64,000 nucleotides of DNA from Dehalococcoidia bacterium (lineage in GTDB: Bacteria > Chloroflexota > Dehalococcoidia > Tepidiformales > Tepidiformaceae): assembly GCA_020847985.1 (NCBI GenBank), contig JADLBC010000008.1, positions 1 through 64,000 on the forward strand, in the 5' to 3' direction. Both the position numbers and the translations under genes were made by a program. Shown here in pieces: positions 58,902 to 64,000 of the stretch. Under the pieces are notes generated by a model, which ran no database searches, had not been told where the DNA came from, and saw nothing but the letters and a program-made list of their open reading frames with translations. Position 1 is the first letter of the stretch; every line of letters starts with the position of its first letter.

Positions 58902-59866
58902 TTCATGCCCTCATCTCCGGCGTCATTACCTTCGGCCTGGGTGTCGTCCTCGGGATCCCCATCCTGCGCTACCTCCGCGCCCAGAAGATGGGCAAGGCCA
59001 TCAGCGAATACCAGACCGAGGCCCACAACAAGAAGGCCGGTACTCCCACCTTCGGCGGTCTCATGATCTGGGCGCCCACCTTTATCGTCGCCGCCGTCGC
59101 CGTCGAATGGTGGGACCACCGCTCGATCCTCCTGCCCCTGGCCATGATCGGAATCACCGGCGCCGCCGGCGTCATCGACGACATGGGCACCCTCCAGGGC
59201 CGCCGCCAGACGGGCCTCAGCTGGCGCTTCAAGATCATCTTCACCACCGTCCTCGCCAGCGGCGCCGCCTGGATTCTCTATGACCACATCGAGGTCCAGT
59301 CGATCAACATCCCCTGGCAGGGCCGCCACGAACTCGGCCTCTTCTACCTGCCGATCGCCGTCGTCACCATCGTCGCCACCACCGCCGCCGTGGCTGTCAC
59401 CGACGGTCTCGATGGTCTCGATGGCGGTACCACGCTGGTCGCCTTCATCGCCTACGGCATCATCGCCTTCATCCAGGGCCAGGAATACGTCGCCACCTTC
59501 GCCTTCATCATCGCCGGCGCCAACCTGGGCTTCCTCTGGTACAACGCCCACCCGGCACTCGTCTTCATGGGCGATACCGGCGCGCTCGCCCTCGGCTCCA
59601 GCCTCGCCGTCGTCGCGCTGATGACCGGGCAATGGCTGCTGCTTCCCGTCATTGGCATCGTCTTCGTCATCGAAGCCCTCTCCAACATCATCCAGATCGG
59701 CTACTTCCGGGCGACGGGCGGCAAGCGCTTCTTCAAGCGCGCCCCCTTCCATATGCACCTGGAACTGAGCGGCTGGGCCGAGACCCAGATCGTCACCCGC
59801 GCCTGGCTCGTGGCCATCGCCGCGGCCATGCTCGGCGTCGCGCTCGCCCTGGCGGTGCCCGAATGA
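58898..59866 (+). CDS. mraY: Phospho-N-acetylmuramoyl-pentapeptide transferase
   Basis: 322 residues with about ten membrane helices. Catalytic motifs: TPTFGGLMIW, AVTDGLDGLDGGTTLV, VFMGDTGALALGSS and PFHMHLELSGW. The last usually reads HHH-x-E, and here the middle His is Met. It attaches phospho-MurNAc-pentapeptide to undecaprenyl phosphate to give lipid I. The start is GTG 58898, overlapping the murF stop, and murD begins in its own stop (ATGA). Confidence 0.93.
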   Translation: MIHALISGVITFGLGVVLGIPILRYLRAQKMGKAISEYQTEAHNKKAGTPTFGGLMIWAPTFIVAAVAVEWWDHRSILLPLAMIGITGAAGVIDDMGTLQGRRQTGLSWRFKIIFTTVLASGAAWILYDHIEVQSINIPWQGRHELGLFYLPIAVVTIVATTAAVAVTDGLDGLDGGTTLVAFIAYGIIAFIQGQEYVATFAFIIAGANLGFLWYNAHPALVFMGDTGALALGSSLAVVALMTGQWLLLPVIGIVFVIEALSNIIQIGYFRATGGKRFFKRAPFHMHLELSGWAETQIVTRAWLVAIAAAMLGVALALAVPE

Positions 59867-61254
59867 CCCCCCAGGCGCGCGGCGACGCCCCCGAAGTGCG
59901 TGGCCGCCGCGTCCTCGTCTACTCCCTCGGCATCGAAGGGCGCGACCTCGCGGCATGGCTGCTCGCCAACGGCGCCGCCGTCACCATGTCCGATACCCGC
60001 ACCGATGCCCAGCTCGCCGCCGCGAAGGCATCGGCCCCCGCCGGCGTCGAACGCGTCGTCACCGGCCAGCCGCTGCTCGACCCCGAAGGCTTCGACCTCG
60101 TCGCCGTGTCCCAATCGGTGCTCCGCTACGACCCCGCGCTTGCGCGCGCCCGCGAACTCGGCATCCCCATCACGTCGCAGATGCGCCTCTTCCTGCAGCT
60201 TTGCCCCGGCCGCGTCATCGGCATCACCGGGTCAAGCGGCAAGTCCACGACCACGGCACTTGTGGGCGCGATGGCGCGCGAGGCCGGCATCGCCCACGTC
60301 GTCGGCGGCAACATCGGCGAGGCCCTTCTCGGCCGCCTCGGCGAAATCACGCCCGCGACCACCGTCATCCTCGAAATCAGCCACACCCAGCTCCAGTACA
60401 CCGACCGCTCGCCCGCCATCGGCGCGATCACGAACGTCACGCCGAACCACCTCGACCAGTTCCGCTGGGACGAATACGTCGGCCTCAAGCGCAACCTGCT
60501 CGCCCACCAGTCGCCCGCCGATATCGCCATCCTCAACGTCGACGACGACACCAGCATCGGGCTCATCCCGTCCGTTCACGGCCAACTCGCGCGCACGTCG
60601 CTTCGCGGCGAAGTCGAAGGCGACGGCGCCTGGCTCGAAGGTGGCGAAGTCCTCGTCCGCCGCGGTGGCCGAGCGCGTCCCGTGGTCGACCGTTCCGCCA
60701 TCCGCCTGCGCGGCGAGCACAACGTCTCCAACGTCGTCATGGCCTGCGCCGTCGCCGATGCCGCGGGCATCCCCGTCGAGGCGATGGCCCGCGCCGCGCG
60801 CGCTTTCCCGGGCGTTCCCCATCGCCTCGAAATCGTCGGCACGGCCAGCGGCGCCACCTGGATCAACGACAGCATCGCCACCTCGCCCGAGCGCACCATG
60901 GCCGGCCTTCGCGCCCTCACCGAGCCCGTCGTGCTCCTCCTCGGCGGCCGCGACAAGAAGCTCCCCCTCGACGGCCTCCAGGCACTCGCCCGCGAACGCT
61001 GCCGCGCCATCGTCTGCTTCGGCGAATCCGGCGCCCTCTTCCGCGATGCGATGTGCACCGCCGTCACCGATTGCACCCTCGTCCTCACACTCGACGAAGC
61101 CGTGACGGCCGCCGCCGCGCGCGTCCAGCCGGGCGACGCCGTCCTCCTCTCGCCCGCCGGCACCAGCTTCGATGTCTACCCGCATTTCGAGGCCCGCGGC
61201 GAAGCGTTCCGCGCGCTGGTCCGGGCCCTCCCCGGCTTCAAGGAGGTGGCGTGA
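59863..61254 (+). CDS. murD: UDP-N-acetylmuramoylalanine--D-glutamate ligase
   Basis: 463 residues. The N-terminal UDP-binding Rossmann part (VLVYSLGIEGRDLAAWLLAN) is followed by the ATP site IGITGSSGKSTTTALVG, EISHTQLQYTDRSP, TNVTPNHLDQF and the C-terminal WINDSIATSPERTMAGL. It adds D-Glu to UDP-MurNAc-L-Ala. The start ATG 59863 overlaps the mraY stop, and ftsW starts within its stop (TGATG). Confidence 0.94.
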   Translation: MTPQARGDAPEVRGRRVLVYSLGIEGRDLAAWLLANGAAVTMSDTRTDAQLAAAKASAPAGVERVVTGQPLLDPEGFDLVAVSQSVLRYDPALARARELGIPITSQMRLFLQLCPGRVIGITGSSGKSTTTALVGAMAREAGIAHVVGGNIGEALLGRLGEITPATTVILEISHTQLQYTDRSPAIGAITNVTPNHLDQFRWDEYVGLKRNLLAHQSPADIAILNVDDDTSIGLIPSVHGQLARTSLRGEVEGDGAWLEGGEVLVRRGGRARPVVDRSAIRLRGEHNVSNVVMACAVADAAGIPVEAMARAARAFPGVPHRLEIVGTASGATWINDSIATSPERTMAGLRALTEPVVLLLGGRDKKLPLDGLQALARERCRAIVCFGESGALFRDAMCTAVTDCTLVLTLDEAVTAAAARVQPGDAVLLSPAGTSFDVYPHFEARGEAFRALVRALPGFKEVA

Positions 61255-62429
61255 TGGCAGCTGCCCCTCGCACCGGCGACTGGGCCCCCGGACGTCCGGA
61301 CTTCGCCCTCATCGCGCTGGCCGCCGCGCTCACCATCATCGGCCTCGTCGCCGTGTGGAGCGCGAGCTTCGTCATCGGCCTCGCCCGCTTCGGCGATGCG
61401 AACTACTACATCTTCCGCCAGTTCATCTGGGCGGTGATTGGCACCGTGCTCATGGTCGTCGCCATGCGCATTGACTACCGCATCTATCAGCGCTACGCGA
61501 CGCCGATCATGTTCATCACCATCGCCATGCTCACCGCCGTCCTCGTTGTCGGCGTCGAAGGCAATGGTGCGAAGCGCTGGATCGGCGCGGGCGACCTCAC
61601 CATCCAGCCGGCCGAATTCGCCAAGCTCACCGTCATCCTCTACGTCGCGGCCTGGCTGCAGAGCAAGGGCCCGGAGCAGGTCCGCAGCTGGGAAGCGGGG
61701 CTGCTGCCCTTCATGATCATCATTGGCCTGGTCGCCGCGCTCATCATCCTCGAACCGAGCCTCGGCACCACGATGATCATCCTCGTCATCACCGTGACGA
61801 TGTTCTGGGTGGCCGGCGCCTCGCTCGCCCAGATGTTTGCGCTCGCCGGCGCGGGCCTCCTCGCCGTTATCCTGCTCGCCACCCTCCAGGGCTACCGCGC
61901 CGACCGTCTCGCGGGCTTTTTCGATGGCGAATCCGACCCGCGCGGCCACGCCTTCCAGACGCTCCAGGCCGTCATGGCCATCGGCAACGGCGGTTGGCAC
62001 GGGCTCGGCCTCGGCGCCAGCCGCGGCAAGTTCTTCTACATCCCCGAGAGCCACACCGACGGCGTCTTCGCCATCATCGGCGAAGAATCCGGCCTCATCG
62101 CCACTGTCGCCGTGCTGGGGCTCTACGTCCTCCTCATGTTCCGCGGCTTCCAGGTCGCCCGGCGTTCGCGCGACGATTTCGGCACACTCGTGGCCGCCGG
62201 CATCACCACCTGGATCACGGCCCAGGCGCTCCTCAACATCGGCGGCATCACCCGGGTCATCCCCCTCACGGGCGTCCCGCTGCCGTTCCTGAGCTTCGGT
62301 GGCAACGCCCTCGCCGCGGTCATGCTCGCGATGGGCGTCCTCATCAGCGTTTCGCGCTACAGCCGCGACAAGGGCGGCTACACCGACCCCCACGCCGGCC
62401 GCCGCATCGTCCGGAGGCACCACCGATGA
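61254..62429 (+). CDS. ftsW: SEDS peptidoglycan glycosyltransferase FtsW
   Basis: 391 residues, ten membrane helices. SEDS motifs are visible: AKRWIGAGDLTIQPAEFAKL, the large extracellular loop with GNGGWHGLGLGASRGKFFYI and ESHTDGVFAIIGEESG, and the end GVPLPFLSFGGNALAAVML. It polymerises lipid II into glycan chains at the septum with FtsI. ATG 61254 follows AAGGAGGT. Position between murD and murG fixes it as FtsW rather than RodA. Confidence 0.93.
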   Translation: MAAAPRTGDWAPGRPDFALIALAAALTIIGLVAVWSASFVIGLARFGDANYYIFRQFIWAVIGTVLMVVAMRIDYRIYQRYATPIMFITIAMLTAVLVVGVEGNGAKRWIGAGDLTIQPAEFAKLTVILYVAAWLQSKGPEQVRSWEAGLLPFMIIIGLVAALIILEPSLGTTMIILVITVTMFWVAGASLAQMFALAGAGLLAVILLATLQGYRADRLAGFFDGESDPRGHAFQTLQAVMAIGNGGWHGLGLGASRGKFFYIPESHTDGVFAIIGEESGLIATVAVLGLYVLLMFRGFQVARRSRDDFGTLVAAGITTWITAQALLNIGGITRVIPLTGVPLPFLSFGGNALAAVMLAMGVLISVSRYSRDKGGYTDPHAGRRIVRRHHR

Positions 62430-63514
62430 GACTCGCGCTCACGGCCGGCGGCACCGGCGGACACATCCTCCCCGCGCTCGCGGTCCACGACGCCCTCGTC
62501 GCGCGCGGCATCGCTTCCGAGGTGCGCTTCTTCGGCCCCGAGGACCGCGGCGAACGCGCCCGCGTCGAGGCGAAGGGCATCGCCTTCGAAGCCGTCTCCG
62601 CGGCCGCCGTCCGCGGCAAGGGTCCCCTCTCGCTCGCGAAGGCGATGTTCCGGCTCGCGACCGGCACCGTGGCGGCCGCCCGCCGTCTTCGCGCCTTCGG
62701 TCCCGATGCCGTCTTCAGCACCGGTGGCTACGCGAGCTTCCCCGCGAGCGTCGCCGCGCGCATCCTCCGCCGCCCGCTGGTGGTCTATCTCCCCGACGTG
62801 AGCCCGGGCTGGGCGGTCCGCGCCGAAACCCGCCTCGCCACGCGCATGGCCACGACCGCCGAAGCTGCCCTCGCCTTCCTGCCAGCGAAGAAGACGGTCA
62901 TCACCGGCTACCCGGTCCGTTCCGAGTTCTTCGCCACCACCCGCGACGAGGCGCGCGCGACTCTCGGCATCGCCGCCACCGACCGTGTGCTCATGGTGGC
63001 GGGCGCGTCGCAGGGCGCGAAGGCGATCAACGCCGCCATCTTCGCCGCCCTCCCGGCGCTGCTCCCTTTGACCGTGGTCGTGCACATCACCGGTCCGGCC
63101 GAGGCCCCCGACGCCGAACGGCTTCGCGCCGCCCTCGATCCCACGCTCGCGGCCCGCTACCACACCGCGGCCTTCCGCGACGACCTCCCCATCGTCATGG
63201 TCGCCGCCGACCTGGCGGTGATGCGCGCGGGCGCCAGCGTCCTCGGCGAACTCCCGGCCGCGAAGCTCCCGTCCATCCTCATCCCCGGCACGTTCGCGGG
63301 CGGTCACCAGCGCGATAACGCCCGCTTCCTCGCCGATGGCGGCGCCGCCGTCGTGCTCGAAGAGCGCGATATCGCCGCCCTCCCCGAGATGATCGAATCG
63401 CTCCTCGGCGACGCGCCCCGCCTCGCCGCGATGCGCGATGCCGCCGCCAAGCTCGCCCGCCCCGGCGCCGCCGGCGCTATCGTCGACCTCCTCCTGGAGG
63501 TGGCGAAGCGATGA
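62426..63514 (+). CDS. murG: UDP-GlcNAc:lipid I N-acetylglucosaminyltransferase
   Basis: 362 residues of GT-B fold. N-terminal LTAGGTGGHILPALAVHDAL and GGYASFPASVAARI, and C-terminal VAGASQGAKAINAAIF with AVMRAGASVLGELPAAKLPS, IPGTF and HQRDNARFLADGGAA, are MurG signatures. It converts lipid I to lipid II on the inner membrane face. ATG 62426 overlaps the ftsW stop and has GGAGG upstream; murC overlaps its end. Confidence 0.93.
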   Translation: MRLALTAGGTGGHILPALAVHDALVARGIASEVRFFGPEDRGERARVEAKGIAFEAVSAAAVRGKGPLSLAKAMFRLATGTVAAARRLRAFGPDAVFSTGGYASFPASVAARILRRPLVVYLPDVSPGWAVRAETRLATRMATTAEAALAFLPAKKTVITGYPVRSEFFATTRDEARATLGIAATDRVLMVAGASQGAKAINAAIFAALPALLPLTVVVHITGPAEAPDAERLRAALDPTLAARYHTAAFRDDLPIVMVAADLAVMRAGASVLGELPAAKLPSILIPGTFAGGHQRDNARFLADGGAAVVLEERDIAALPEMIESLLGDAPRLAAMRDAAAKLARPGAAGAIVDLLLEVAKR

Positions 63515-64000
63515 ACGCGCCCCTCCGCGGTCCTGTCCACCTCGTTGGCATCGGCGGCATGCACATGTCCGCCATCGGGCAGTTGCTGCTCGAACGAGGC
63601 GTTGCTGTCAGCGGGAGCGACCTCCGCCCGTCCGACTTCACGGCGCGGCTCCAGCGCATGGGAGCACGCGTCTTCGAAGGCCACGATGCCGCGAACCTCG
63701 GCGAGCCGGAACTTGTCGTCACCACTGCCGCCGCACAGGACGACAATCCCGAGCTCGCCGAGGCGCGGCGCCGTGGGATCCCTGTCATCCTCCGCGCCGA
63801 GATGGTCGCCCGCCTCATGGAAGGCAAACGCGTCATCGCCGTCGCCGGGGCCCATGGCAAGACCACCACATCCAGCCTCATCGCCTTCATCCTCGCCGAG
63901 GCCGGCCTGCACCCCATGTATCTCCTCGGCGGCGAAAGCCCCGACCTCGGCGGACACGCGGCCTGGGGCGAAGGCGACTGGTGCGTCGTCGAAGCCGACG
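63511..64000 (+). CDS. murC: UDP-N-acetylmuramate--L-alanine ligase (N-terminal part, cut by window edge)
   Basis: The first 163 codons only. HLVGIGGMHMSAIGQLL is the MurC Rossmann motif, GVAVSGSDLRPSDFTARLQ and LVVTTAAAQDDNPELAEARR follow, and the ATP site is IAVAGAHGKTTTSSLIA. It adds L-Ala to UDP-MurNAc, the first Mur ligase step. It overlaps the murG stop by ATGA. The 3' part lies outside the window. Confidence 0.92.
   Translation, partial: MNAPLRGPVHLVGIGGMHMSAIGQLLLERGVAVSGSDLRPSDFTARLQRMGARVFEGHDAANLGEPELVVTTAAAQDDNPELAEARRRGIPVILRAEMVARLMEGKRVIAVAGAHGKTTTSSLIAFILAEAGLHPMYLLGGESPDLGGHAAWGEGDWCVVEAD

Overview
This is 64 kb of a very GC-rich (about 70%) bacterial chromosome with tightly packed genes, many joined by ATGA or TGATG overlaps. 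The gene set is housekeeping plus cell-envelope functions. A class I fumarase split into alpha and beta subunits, a GerW/YtfJ-like protein, a RodZ-like protein carrying a PASTA domain, CbbQ/CbbO-type proteins, an IS481-type transposase and a peptidoglycan/division cluster together suggest a Chloroflexota bacterium, perhaps a Tepidiforma-like Dehalococcoidia. This placement is inference from gene content and base composition; there is no rRNA in the window to confirm it. No tRNA, rRNA or CRISPR array was seen.

Layout. 1-131: right end of an IS481-family element. 247-4655: a Lon-like protease facing a fumarase operon that has a GNAT acetyltransferase between its two subunit genes. 4741-9488: a small YjfB-like protein, a DUF4097 protein, a class III nucleotide cyclase, a sensorless histidine kinase and three OmpR-type regulators, two of which lack the phospho-acceptor Asp. 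9492-24664: surface polysaccharide genes. On the plus strand are a WecG/TagA glycosyltransferase and UDP-sugar dehydrogenase, then lspA, an RluA-family pseudouridine synthase and gltX. On the minus strand is one long operon: initiating sugar-phosphate transferase, Wzz-like protein, CpsD-like ATPase, a 48-residue membrane peptide, a Wzy/ligase-like polymerase and five glycosyltransferases.

25003-32366: sulfite-oxidase-like protein, RidA, a methyltransferase, coaE and a CbbQ/CbbO (MoxR-VWA) pair. Between cbbQ and cbbO sits a 645-bp cassette. It has a broken S23-type four-helix-bundle gene, perfect inverted ends made of AGTGCTG/CAGCACT heptads, and an internal 168-bp tandem duplication. 32437-43270, mainly minus strand: DsbA/FrnE-like oxidoreductase, dual-specificity phosphatase, dCMP-deaminase-like enzyme, FAD dehydrogenase, an M23-type lipoprotein, GerW-like protein, glnA, a putative contractile-injection-system cargo protein, rimO and a RodZ-PASTA protein. 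43415-53654: mixed metabolism (alcohol dehydrogenase, MarC-like protein, alpha/alpha-barrel protein, serine hydrolase, tyrS, ribF, VanZ-like protein, phosphotriesterase-like protein, FkbM-type methyltransferase, trmD, mogA).

53702-64000: a division and cell wall (dcw) operon, mraZ-rsmH-ftsL-like-ftsI-murF-mraY-murD-ftsW-murG-murC (cut by the window edge), behind a promoter followed by three regularly spaced TGGGN boxes typical of MraZ autoregulation. murE is absent from its usual place between ftsI and murF.

Several genes without a Shine-Dalgarno sequence have a -10-like hexamer (TATACT, TATGCT, CATACT, TACCAT) ending 6-8 nt before the start codon, as expected for leaderless transcripts. The most unusual structures are the S23 cassette, the cargo-like protein at 38896-40932, the pseudo-receiver cluster and an RluA-family gene whose only well-placed start appears to be ATC.
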